Shown here: one piece after another, positions 15,411 to 22,921 of the stretch
Numbering within the stretch: position 1 is the stretch's first letter
Layout: every line of letters starts with the position of its first letter
Assembly: GCA_000436835.1 (NCBI GenBank)
Contig: FR889135.1
Coordinates: forward strand, 11,973-75,972
Reading direction: 5' to 3'
DNA from: Eubacterium sp. CAG:251
Lineage (GTDB): Bacteria; Bacillota; Clostridia; Oscillospirales; Acutalibacteraceae
Length of the DNA stretch: 64,000 nucleotides
Notes under the pieces: generated by a model
What the model saw: only the letters and a program-made list of their open reading frames with translations
What the model was told of the DNA's origin: nothing
Databases searched by the model: none
Translations under genes and position numbers: made by a program

Positions 15411-15686
15411 ACTGTCGATAAAGTGGCTAAAACGCGCCGTGTTATAAAACGAAATTCCATTCGACGTATCGTAGGGCAGGGGCTTGCTCCTGCCGAAAGT
15501 ATTTTAATAAATTACAATTTGAAAAATGGCTTGAACTCAATGTTCAAGCCATTTTTGGCGCTTTTCGCCTTTTGCTCGGGGGCAGTACCAACGTACAGCA
15601 CCCACTCGCAAAATACGAAATTTATCTCACTTTCTCGAAGTCTCACAGCGTGTAGAAATTTATAATTGGGCTTTTTCTACACGCTG
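15411..15686 (+). repeat. Structured dispersed repeat, copy A
   Basis: The sequence from ACTGTCGATAAAGTGGCTAA (15411) to about 15678 is shared, in reverse orientation, with 57009-57305; the first 20 bases recur at 63981-64000. Inside are a hairpin (GGCAGG/CCTGCC, 15475-15494), a 15-pair hairpin (15522-15556) and a terminal hairpin (CAGCGTGTAGAAA/TTTCTACACGCTG, 15646-15686). It has no terminal inverted repeats joining its two ends and no convincing coding frame. Confidence 0.85.
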
Positions 15687-15690
15687 AATA

Positions 15691-15718
15691 AAAGCGTTGG
15701 AATTTTTTCCAACGCTTT
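15691..15718. terminator. Terminator of the amino-acid ABC operon (bidirectional)
   Basis: Stem AAAGCGTTGGAA with TTCCAACGCTTT and T-rich flanks on both strands. It lies 25 bases beyond the minus-strand ATPase stop. The stem sequence is the same as that of the deacetylase terminator at 15380. Confidence 0.8.
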
Positions 15719-15743
15719 TTATTTATATAAAACTATTTGTTAT

Positions 15744-16466
15744 TTATAATACTGCTCTGAGGAATTGTTGAAGTCTTGGGTCTTTCGGTGCGCCGAAAAT
15801 TTCACTCGGCGGTGCATCTTCAACTATATAGCCGTCTGCCATAAAGATTACTTTATCGGCAACCTCACGTGCAAAGCCCATTTCGTGGGTAACAACAACC
15901 ATTGTCATACCCTCGTTTGCAAGGTCTTTCATAACCTGCAAAACCTCGCCTACCATTTCCGGGTCGAGTGCCGAGGTAGGTTCGTCAAAAAGCATAACCT
16001 TTGGATTCATTGCAAGTGAACGAACTATTGCCGCTCTTTGCTTTTGACCGCCGGAGATTTGGGATGGATAAGCATTTGCTTTGTCTGCAAGACCTACCCT
16101 TTCTAAAAGCTCCATAGCCTTTGCGTTTGCCTGCTCCTTGGTCATAACCTTAAGCTGGACAGGAGCAAGTGTTATATTTTCAAGTATGGTTTTGTTGTTG
16201 AAAAGATTAAAGTGCTGAAAAACCATACCCATATGCTCACGAATTTTGTTAATGTCGCATTTTTTGTCGGTTATAAGCTGATTGTCAAAATAAATTTCGC
16301 CTTCGGTCGGAGTTTCAAGTAAATTCAAACATCTTAAAAATGTACTTTTACCTGAGCCGCTTGGCCCGATAATGACTATTTTTTCGCCCTGCTTGATTTC
16401 GTAGTCAATGCCCTTGAGCACTTCGTTATCGCCAAAGCTTTTTTTCAAATTCTTAACGGTAATCAC
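15744..16466 (-). CDS. Polar amino-acid ABC transporter ATP-binding protein
   Basis: The 240-residue ATPase of the GlnQ/HisP type has Walker A GPSGSGKST (34-42), the Q-loop in VFQHFNLF, the signature SGGQKQR, and Walker B VMLFDEPTSALDPE with the switch His in THEMGF. It powers uptake of a polar amino acid (glutamine, glutamate, cystine or similar; not decidable). Its start overlaps the end of the permease gene by 14 bases, so translation is coupled. It is the last gene of the operon. Confidence 0.93.
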   Translation of the reverse strand: MITVKNLKKSFGDNEVLKGIDYEIKQGEKIVIIGPSGSGKSTFLRCLNLLETPTEGEIYFDNQLITDKKCDINKIREHMGMVFQHFNLFNNKTILENITLAPVQLKVMTKEQANAKAMELLERVGLADKANAYPSQISGGQKQRAAIVRSLAMNPKVMLFDEPTSALDPEMVGEVLQVMKDLANEGMTMVVVTHEMGFAREVADKVIFMADGYIVEDAPPSEIFGAPKDPRLQQFLRAVL

Positions 16467-17157
16467 TTTTTCTCAAACTCCTTTCCATAACTTTGATAAG
16501 AGTAGAAATTATAAGCACCATTACAATGTAAATAACAGCCATTACAAGATAAGGAACCATAAAGTCGTATGTGTTAGAACCGATACGCTGGAATGCAAGA
16601 TAAAGGTCTGTTGCGCCTACGAAGCTGACAACCGAGGTTTCCTTAATAAGAGAAATAAATTCGTTGCCAAGGGTAGGAAGAATATTTTTAACAGCCTGCG
16701 GAATAACAATTTTCATCATTGTTGTGCCGTAACTTAAGCCTACAGCACGGCCGCCCTCCATTTGACCGGGGTCAACAGAGAGAATACCTGCTCTCATAAT
16801 TTCTGAAATATAAGCGCCGGAGTTTAAGCCAAAAACAATAACGGCAACCGGCACGCTCTTTAAATTGATTGAAAGAAGCGGCATAAGCACATAGTAGAAC
16901 AAAAGAAGCTGAACTACGATAGGCGTACCCCTGAAGAAACTTACATAAAACTTTGCAAGCACATCAAGCACCTTTAAGACGCCGCTTGTTTTCGGTACTA
17001 CTCTTACTGTTGCAATAAGTGTACCTATAATGATACCTATTACAAGGCCGAGTATAGCAATTATAAGAGTGTTTCTTAAGCCTTCAATAACAACATTGTA
17101 GCCGCCGTTGTCAATAAAGAATTTCCAAAACACTTCAAATTTCTTTTCAAAATTCAT
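16453..17157 (-). CDS. Polar amino-acid ABC transporter permease
   Basis: The 234-residue membrane protein has the HisM/GlnP layout, with an N-terminal GLRNTLIIAILGLVIG segment, SFFRGTPIVVQLLLFYY, and the EAA loop region (EGGRAVGLSYGTTMMKIVIPQA) that contacts the ATPase. One permease is present, so a homodimer is expected. A hairpin with a T-run separates it from the binding-protein gene upstream. Confidence 0.93.
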   Translation of the reverse strand: MNFEKKFEVFWKFFIDNGGYNVVIEGLRNTLIIAILGLVIGIIIGTLIATVRVVPKTSGVLKVLDVLAKFYVSFFRGTPIVVQLLLFYYVLMPLLSINLKSVPVAVIVFGLNSGAYISEIMRAGILSVDPGQMEGGRAVGLSYGTTMMKIVIPQAVKNILPTLGNEFISLIKETSVVSFVGATDLYLAFQRIGSNTYDFMVPYLVMAVIYIVMVLIISTLIKVMERSLRKSDYR

Positions 17158-17183
17158 TAATAAATCCTCATATTCATATTATA

Positions 17184-17210
17184 AAAAATGCCCATTCTTT
17201 TTGAATGGGC
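17184..17210 (-). terminator. Intercistronic terminator between binding-protein and permease genes
   Basis: On the minus strand the stem GCCCATTC/GAATGGGC is followed by ATTTTTTAT. Partial termination here would yield more binding protein than permease and ATPase. Confidence 0.65.
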
Positions 17211-17225
17211 AATCTTTTAATTGAT

Positions 17226-18125
17226 TTATGCTACGGCATTAATAGCACTAGTAATTGCTTGTGCAGGAGCAGCGTCAATAATAACATATTTGATACCGCC
17301 GTTGATTAAATCCTGAACAGCAAGTGAACCGTTTGCATAGCCCTTCCAGGTTGCGCCAAGCTTTTCAAAGCCGAATTCGTCGTTACCCTGAACGTATGAC
17401 TGACCTGTTGTGCCTGTCTGGCCGCCGATAAGAACTGATGAATCAAAACTCTTAAGAATTTTGTCAACATCTTCTTTAGTCTTGCAGTTGTCAAATGTTG
17501 TGTCGTCAGCCTTGCAAATAACTTTCTGTGATGCTGAATAGTATGAATCAGAGAAATCAACTTGCTTTGCTCTTGAAGGGTTTACTGTAAGACCTGCCAT
17601 ACCGATATCAGCTTTTTGCTGCTGAACTGAAAGAAGAACAGCATCGAAAGCCATATCTACGATTACAAGTTCTTTGCCAAGTTTATCGGCAAGAAGCTTA
17701 GCGATTTCCATATCAATACCGTAGAACTTGTCGCCCTCTTTGTACTCGAACGGTGCAAACTCGGCATTTGTTGCAACAACAAGCTGGTCCTTTGACTTAT
17801 CCTGCTTAGCAGAAGTAACGCCTTGAGGCTCACCGTTACCGAAGTAGTGATTGCTGATTTCATCAAGCTCGCCGTTTGACTTCATTTCCTTAAGAAGCTC
17901 GTTGCATTTTTCCTTAAGCTCAGGCTGCTTCTTGTCAACACCAAAAGCATACTCTTCGCTTGAAAGCTCAATGTCAACAACCTTAACCTTAGCGGCAGAT
18001 GTGGTTGATTCATTGTTTGTTTTACTGTCGTCATTGCTCTTTGTTGATGAACAGCCTGCAAAGATTGCAACTACTGCCATAAGAGCGGCAAGAACAACAG
18101 CAGAAATTTTTTTTGTTAATTTCAT
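17226..18125 (-). CDS. Amino-acid ABC transporter binding lipoprotein, apparently circularly permuted
   Basis: The 299-residue protein has a lipoprotein signal (lipobox IFAGC, Cys25) and a Ser/Thr/Asn-rich linker (about 26-46). Residues about 47-97 (VVDIELSSEEYAFGVDK then helix LKEKCNELLKEMKSNG then ISNHYFG) read as the usual C-terminal end of a type 3 solute-binding domain. Residues about 114-299 then begin with the usual N-terminus (DQLVVATNAEFAPFEY, YGIDMEIAKLLADKL, MAGLTVNPSRAKQVDFS) and stop at VIIDAAPAQAITSAIN, just where the first segment would normally follow. Total domain length fits one permuted domain. It delivers a polar amino acid to the permease. RBS is GGAGG. Confidence 0.85.
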   Translation of the reverse strand: MKLTKKISAVVLAALMAVVAIFAGCSSTKSNDDSKTNNESTTSAAKVKVVDIELSSEEYAFGVDKKQPELKEKCNELLKEMKSNGELDEISNHYFGNGEPQGVTSAKQDKSKDQLVVATNAEFAPFEYKEGDKFYGIDMEIAKLLADKLGKELVIVDMAFDAVLLSVQQQKADIGMAGLTVNPSRAKQVDFSDSYYSASQKVICKADDTTFDNCKTKEDVDKILKSFDSSVLIGGQTGTTGQSYVQGNDEFGFEKLGATWKGYANGSLAVQDLINGGIKYVIIDAAPAQAITSAINAVA

Positions 18126-18166
18126 CTTATTTTCCTCCGTATTTTGTTTTTAATGACATAATAAAA

Positions 18167-18222
18167 GACACGATTATTTCTAACCGTGTCAATAATTTAT
18201 CACAATAATCGCATAAAGTCAA
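18167..18222 (-). promoter_or_regulatory. Promoter and hairpin ahead of the binding-protein gene
   Basis: On the minus strand TTGACT (18217-18222), 17 bases, TAAATT (18194-18199) form a promoter. The hairpin GACACG/CGTGTC (18167-18190) with a following TTTTAT starts at the transcript end; it may terminate transcripts arriving from the IolB-like gene or affect the new transcript. Confidence 0.5.
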
Positions 18223-18276
18223 TATTTTAGGAATATTTGCTGTATATTTATGCATAAAATTAATATATTTAAAGAT

Positions 18277-19050
18277 TTAGTCTGCGTTTGCGAGCCATTC
18301 ATACTCCGGAACATAAATTCTTGTTTTATCCCATGGGTCGCCATCAAGATGACGAATAAGCCAAACATAATACATTTCATATCCCGGTGCCGTAACCTGC
18401 TGGTGAGCATTGCCGCCTCTTATGCAAAGGCAACTTCCGTTTTCTGTTTTGTAAGGTGTGTTGCCCTCAAAGCCTGCACCGAATCCCTCCGGATGGTCGA
18501 ATTGATAATAATAAAGTTCAGGCTGCGGGTGATGATGAGGCGGATAGCTTGACCAACGTCCCGGTTGGTTGAACACTTCGCCCATAACCATATTTGACTC
18601 AGGTGCATTGTCAAGGTCAAACATTGTTGATACAATTCTGTGACCCGTGCCGTTCCATTGACCCTTGCCAAACTCTTGATAAAGGCAATTGTTAGGATTA
18701 TAAAATTCACTTTTCCAGGTTTTTTCATTATCTGTCATTTGAACAAGCACTTCGCTGTCCTCGTTTGCGGTAACACTCGCCTTAACCTGTTTGCAAAAAT
18801 GAATTGCGTAAGGCTTTTTTTCAAAAGGATTTTTTCTCTTGCAGCGTTCGTTTATTTCATCTTCCACTTTAAAGGTAACGTCGCCTGAAAGGAGCAAAAT
18901 TGCACATTCGTTTTTATCCTCGCATATTTCAAGCACTTCACCCTTTTTCATTTTCTTAACGTAAATGTCCATAAGCATTTCAGAATTGATGCCGTTCATT
19001 TCGCAAAGAATTTTTTTGCCGTTTTCATCATATTCAGGTTTGAATAACAT
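18277..19050 (-). CDS. 5-deoxy-glucuronate isomerase-like protein (IolB/KduI family)
   Basis: The 257-residue protein shows the bicupin IolB pattern, most clearly SSYPPHHHPQPELYYYQF (metal-binding histidines and Glu) and NAHQQVTAPGYEMYYVWLIR. IolB converts 5-deoxy-glucuronate to 2-deoxy-5-keto-gluconate in myo-inositol breakdown. No other iol gene is present. It starts 21 bases after the secreted hydrolase gene on the same strand, with AAGGAGA as RBS, so they probably share a transcript. The role may therefore lie in uronate or another sugar acid rather than inositol. Confidence 0.85.
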   Translation of the reverse strand: MLFKPEYDENGKKILCEMNGINSEMLMDIYVKKMKKGEVLEICEDKNECAILLLSGDVTFKVEDEINERCKRKNPFEKKPYAIHFCKQVKASVTANEDSEVLVQMTDNEKTWKSEFYNPNNCLYQEFGKGQWNGTGHRIVSTMFDLDNAPESNMVMGEVFNQPGRWSSYPPHHHPQPELYYYQFDHPEGFGAGFEGNTPYKTENGSCLCIRGGNAHQQVTAPGYEMYYVWLIRHLDGDPWDKTRIYVPEYEWLANAD

Positions 19051-19071
19051 AAATTTGTATCTCCTTTGAAG

Positions 19072-20373
19072 TTATTTCTTCTTTTTCTTAATCTTCTTTG
19101 TAATTGCAATGAAAATTGAAATAAATACCGTAACTCCTGCTATCGAAGCGGGAACTATGTATAATTGCTTATTTTGCGAAAGCATATTTACGTTAACGCC
19201 GAGCCTTGTTAATACGCTTTGCGCATTTGCCTGTGTGGTGGATACGTCGATTCGTGTGTCAACCACCTTTCTGCTTTCCTCGTTTGAGCCGCCGACAGTT
19301 GTAACCTCGCCGACAGCGTCGGTAACAATAAAGTCGCACTGCGCATATAAATCGTCATTTGCACAAACAACAACGGTAGCCGTTCCGTTGCCGATTGCGG
19401 TGATTTCACCGTTTGCACCTATGTCGATTATTCCTTCCTGATCGCAAAAATAACCGACTACGGCATTTGTGTTTGACGGCTCAACCGAATAGTCAAGCTT
19501 GACCGTGTCACCGATTTGCAAATCATATTTTGAAGCGTAAATCTGAAGATTTGTAAGCGGTGCGCTTTCGCTTTGCTCGGTTGTTGTTTTTGCATTCGCC
19601 TTTGTGGCAGCTTGCGTTGTGGTTGCTACAGTTGTTGCCTTAGTTGTTTCCTTTTTGGTTGCAGTCTTTTTTGTGGTGGATTTAGCAGTAGTTGCTTTCT
19701 TTGTAGTTACCTTTTTAGAAGCGGTTGCTTTCTTAGTGGTTTTTGCTTTCTTCGTTGTAGTATGCTTTTTGGTTGTTGTTTTGCCGGCCGAAGAGCCTGA
19801 AACCGAAGAAAATTTTGGACTTGCGTAGCCGATAATTGAACTGATATTGTTGTAAGGTTTTGAACCTTTTTTAGTATATTCTCTTGCTTTAACCTTTCCT
19901 GAACAGTTGCCCTCAATAGTGTAAACAGTAGTGCCTGAGGTGTAATTGACTATGCCTACGTGGTCTGCTGTGCCGCTGCCCGTCCAGTCAAAAAAGATAA
20001 GGTCGCCGCTTTTTGGGGTGTATTTTGACGGGGAATAATATCTGCCCTTATCCTTAAACCAGCTAATCATACTGCTGCAGTTTCCGCCACGAGGAATGAT
20101 TACACCGTTTAATGTAACGCCATTTTGCTTTCCGGCTTTATTAAAACACCATAATACAAACGTTGTGCACCATCCGCCTTGATAACCGTACCAATCGCCG
20201 TATTTTGAATATGATGATGTACCTGTGTAGCCGACCTCATCGCTTGCAATGCTTACAACGCTTGATCTCAAATCATCCTCGCTTGCCGCAAATGCCGCTG
20301 TAGGAATAATTGACGAAATAATTATACAAAGCACTATGAAAAATATATTTAGTTTTTTCAGTCTGTTTTTCAT
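19072..20373 (-). CDS. Secreted cysteine peptidase/amidase (CHAP or NlpC/P60 type) with Lys/Thr linker and Ig-like domain
   Basis: The 433-residue protein has a signal peptide (about 1-30), a catalytic domain (about 32-190) with Cys69 in GGWCTTFVLW and a His in ADHVGIV, then a Lys/Thr-rich linker (about 200-270) built from variations on TTKKATT. A bacterial Ig-like (Big_2) segment follows (about 280-350: LQIGDTVKLDYSV, ITAIGNGTATVVV). The C-terminus has a membrane helix (about 403-424) and a run of lysines. The order suggests a peptidoglycan hydrolase tethered to the membrane through a wall-spanning linker. A promoter lies upstream; the IolB-like gene follows closely. Confidence 0.82.
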   Translation of the reverse strand: MKNRLKKLNIFFIVLCIIISSIIPTAAFAASEDDLRSSVVSIASDEVGYTGTSSYSKYGDWYGYQGGWCTTFVLWCFNKAGKQNGVTLNGVIIPRGGNCSSMISWFKDKGRYYSPSKYTPKSGDLIFFDWTGSGTADHVGIVNYTSGTTVYTIEGNCSGKVKAREYTKKGSKPYNNISSIIGYASPKFSSVSGSSAGKTTTKKHTTTKKAKTTKKATASKKVTTKKATTAKSTTKKTATKKETTKATTVATTTQAATKANAKTTTEQSESAPLTNLQIYASKYDLQIGDTVKLDYSVEPSNTNAVVGYFCDQEGIIDIGANGEITAIGNGTATVVVCANDDLYAQCDFIVTDAVGEVTTVGGSNEESRKVVDTRIDVSTTQANAQSVLTRLGVNVNMLSQNKQLYIVPASIAGVTVFISIFIAITKKIKKKKK

Positions 20374-20427
20374 TTATTTTACCTTTCAGGACATATTTTT
20401 ATGCCGAGATATACAAATCTAATTATA

Positions 20428-20455
20428 ATTATATACATAATATTTAAAATGTCAA
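20428..20455 (-). promoter_or_regulatory. Promoter of the secreted hydrolase gene
   Basis: TTGACA (20450-20455), 16 bases, TATAAT (20428-20433) on the minus strand. Confidence 0.65.
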
Positions 20456-20476
20456 TTTAAAATATTATACAATATG

Positions 20477-20505
20477 TTGAAAAAATAAGCGAAAAGGTGT
20501 ATATT
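20477..20505 (+). promoter_or_regulatory. Promoter of the beta-lactamase-fold hydrolase gene
   Basis: TTGAAA (20477-20482), 17 bases, TATATT (20500-20505). The start site falls near 20512, after the upstream in-frame ATG at 20497, which rules that ATG out. Confidence 0.65.
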
Positions 20506-20538
20506 AAGCATAGTAATAATTTTATTAAGGGGTACGTT

Positions 20539-22131
20539 ATGGAAAGACTTAAGGATTGCAATTTGGAACATTGCACACCGGAACAAGTCGGTGTAAAAAG
20601 CAGTGCCATTACAGCTTTTATTAATGAAATAAATGAGAATAATTTAGGACTTCAAAGCTTTACAGTTGTAAGGCACGACAAGGTCTGCGCTCAAGGCTTT
20701 TTTAAACCATATAATAAAGATATTCCTCACGTACTTTATTCTATGAGCAAAAGCGTTACGTCGACTGCTGTCGGCTTTGCAGTAAGCGAGGGACTTATTA
20801 ATCTTAATGACAGGGTTGTTAAGTTTTTTCCTGAATATTTAATGAGTAAGCGCCCGTTTAACAGAATGATTACCGTCAGGATGCTTCTTACAATGCATTC
20901 GGATAAGCTTATTACCGTGCTTGACGAAAAAGGCGGTACAGATTGGGTTCAAAACTTTCTCAATGCTCCTTTTCTTCTTCCGCCTAATACCAAGTTTAAT
21001 TATATAAGTGAAAATACCACGATGCTTTCTGCCATTATCACTAAGGTTACGGGTATGAGTGTTATTGATTATCTCTATCCTCGTATTTTTGAGCCTCTCG
21101 GAATTGAAAAGCCGTTTTGGGAAAGTGACGGCAAAGGCAACAATGCAGGCGGTTGGGGCCTTTATATGAAAAGCGAGGACCTTGCAAAATTTTTCCTGCC
21201 CTATATTCACGGCGGCAAATGGAAAGATGGCACTCAAATTATTCCTGAAATTTGGGTTAAAGAGGCAACAAGAAAGCAGGTTGACTCCGTATCTGACGGC
21301 TATATTGATAATATGATGGGCTACGGCTATCAATTTTGGCGCAATCCTGTTTCTAACAGTTACAGAGCAGACGGACTTTTCGGTCAGCGTTGCTTTATGT
21401 TTCCTGAATATGATGCACTTGTAGTTCTTAACTGCGGAGAGGCGGAGGACTATAAGGTTATGAAAATCTTTTGGAAATATTTTCCTGAGTGTTTCGGCTA
21501 CGGTGAACTTCCTGAAAACAAGGCGGAATATCAACAAATGCTTGACACTATTGATAATTGCAGTGTTGAGGATTTGCCGAAGAGTGAGCGTAACCGTGAG
21601 CTTGAGGAAAAGATTTCAGGCAGGCTTATTACCTGCAAAACAAGCGAATTTGTTTCTGTTGTATCAATCACAATTACTCAAATGTGGTTTAAAAAACCCG
21701 GCGAGATAAGCGAAATGAAGCTTACATTTGACGATGAAAAGCTTACTTTTTATTGGAAAGAAAAGGAATATGAAAACACGATTGACGTCGGCTTAAACGG
21801 TGAATATGGAATAAGCAAGATGACTTTAGGCGACGTTACATATCATGCATATTCCAAAGCCGCTTGGAAAGAGGACGGCACTCTTGATTTGTGGATTAGA
21901 CCGATTGAAACATCTCATGTAAGAAAGTTTAATTTTAAGTTTAATGACGACGATACGGTTAAAATTACAAATATTATGAACCCGACCTTGCAGGAACTTG
22001 TTATTTATTATATGACGTTTACGGGATATCCTGTGAAAGGCGACTTCACCAAAGAGGTAATTGAGAATACGGTAGAAAAGCTCGGTTTGCCGATAATTGA
22101 GCCGAATTTTAAAGGAAAATTTGTTGAATAG
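20539..22131 (+). CDS. Serine hydrolase of the beta-lactamase (class C)/DD-peptidase fold
   Basis: The ATG at 20539 follows AAGGGG and lies downstream of the promoter. The 530-residue protein has the active-site SxxK as SMSK (Ser68, Lys71) in a VLYSMSKSVTS context and a YIS tyrosine motif (FNYISENT). The last 170 or so residues form an extra beta-rich domain (MKLTFDDEKLTFYWKEKE). The family includes esterases, DD-peptidases and penicillin-recognising proteins; the substrate is unknown. No signal peptide is visible, so it is probably cytoplasmic. A strong terminator follows. Confidence 0.87.
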   Translation: MERLKDCNLEHCTPEQVGVKSSAITAFINEINENNLGLQSFTVVRHDKVCAQGFFKPYNKDIPHVLYSMSKSVTSTAVGFAVSEGLINLNDRVVKFFPEYLMSKRPFNRMITVRMLLTMHSDKLITVLDEKGGTDWVQNFLNAPFLLPPNTKFNYISENTTMLSAIITKVTGMSVIDYLYPRIFEPLGIEKPFWESDGKGNNAGGWGLYMKSEDLAKFFLPYIHGGKWKDGTQIIPEIWVKEATRKQVDSVSDGYIDNMMGYGYQFWRNPVSNSYRADGLFGQRCFMFPEYDALVVLNCGEAEDYKVMKIFWKYFPECFGYGELPENKAEYQQMLDTIDNCSVEDLPKSERNRELEEKISGRLITCKTSEFVSVVSITITQMWFKKPGEISEMKLTFDDEKLTFYWKEKEYENTIDVGLNGEYGISKMTLGDVTYHAYSKAAWKEDGTLDLWIRPIETSHVRKFNFKFNDDDTVKITNIMNPTLQELVIYYMTFTGYPVKGDFTKEVIENTVEKLGLPIIEPNFKGKFVE

Positions 22132-22137
22132 ATGATT

Positions 22138-22172
22138 AAAACTGCCTTACTGTCAGTAAGGCAGTTTTTTTA
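22138..22172 (+). terminator. Rho-independent terminator of the serine hydrolase gene
   Basis: Thirteen-pair stem AAAACTGCCTTAC / GTAAGGCAGTTTT with a T-run. Confidence 0.9.
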
Positions 22173-22186
22173 TTACAAAATTGTAA
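22173..22186. promoter_or_regulatory. BceR-like box upstream of the two-component operon
   Basis: TTACAAAATTGTAA fits TNACA-N4-TGTAA, the consensus known for BceR-type regulators. It stands just upstream of a poor -35 region whose TATAAT lies at 22215-22220, the position expected for an activator. Autoregulation is inferred. Confidence 0.55.
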
Positions 22187-22246
22187 TAGAAGAAAAATAA
22201 TATATATGCTATTATATAATTATTAAATAATATAAAGGTGAAACAA

Positions 22247-22921
22247 ATGGATATATTTTTATTAGAGGATGACGAAGCTATCGGCATAGGGCTTACTTAT
22301 TCGCTTGAAAACGAGGGATATAACGTAACGCTTGCAAAAAGCGTGAAAGAGGCGGAAAAAATTATTGATGAAAAGGAATTTTCGCTTTATATTCTTGATT
22401 TAACCCTGCCTGACGGAAGCGGTTATGACGTTTGCAAAAGGATTAAAGCGAAAGGTGATTTACCTGTTATTTTTTTGACTGCGTATGATGATGAAGTTAA
22501 TGTGATTATGGGCTTTGAGCTTGGTGCAGACGATTATATTTCAAAGCCGTTTAGAGTTAAGGAGCTTATGCTCAGAATTAAAAGCGTTATGCGCCGATAT
22601 TCTAATGAAACGAGTGACGGAATAATCAAAATCAATAATCTTAAAATTAATACAAATGAGGCTAAGGTTTACAAAAATAATGAGGAAATTATTTTGACCG
22701 CTATGGAATACAGGCTTCTTTTAATCCTTTTGAGCAATAGGGGAAAGGTGCTTTCACGTACTGCGCTTCTTGAAAATATTTGGGATGTGGCAGGCGATTT
22801 TGTTGAGGATAACACACTGACCGTCTATATCAAAAGGCTTAGAGATAAAATTGAGGAGGACCCGGCAAAGCCTGAGTTTATAAAAACTGTTCGTGGGCTT
22901 GGGTATGTTATTGAAAAATGA
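22247..22921 (+). CDS. OmpR-family response regulator (BceR-like)
   Basis: The ATG at 22247 follows AAAGG at 8 bases; a GTG three codons earlier would sit inside that site. The 224-residue protein has a receiver domain with phospho-acceptor Asp51 (YILDLTLPDGSG), acidic pocket EDD (7-9) and Lys in ISKPFRVKEL. The winged-helix DNA-binding domain (about 128-224) ends RGLGYVIEK. It overlaps the kinase gene (ATGA). The kinase type, the neighbouring FtsX-type exporters and the matching DNA boxes suggest it senses cell-envelope antibiotics and activates the exporters. Confidence 0.92.
   Translation: MDIFLLEDDEAIGIGLTYSLENEGYNVTLAKSVKEAEKIIDEKEFSLYILDLTLPDGSGYDVCKRIKAKGDLPVIFLTAYDDEVNVIMGFELGADDYISKPFRVKELMLRIKSVMRRYSNETSDGIIKINNLKINTNEAKVYKNNEEIILTAMEYRLLLILLSNRGKVLSRTALLENIWDVAGDFVEDNTLTVYIKRLRDKIEEDPAKPEFIKTVRGLGYVIEK

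Noticed and set aside
15423..15665. 80-codon open frame on the plus strand
   Set aside because: It lies fully within structured repeat copy A; the frame is not kept in copy B and there is no RBS.
19573..19828. Two long plus-strand open frames rich in Cys, Val and Phe
   Set aside because: They are antisense shadows of the Lys/Thr-rich linker of the secreted hydrolase.
20497..20538. Upstream in-frame ATG for the serine hydrolase
   Set aside because: It lies before the -10 box of the promoter and lacks an RBS; ATG 20539 has AAGGGG.
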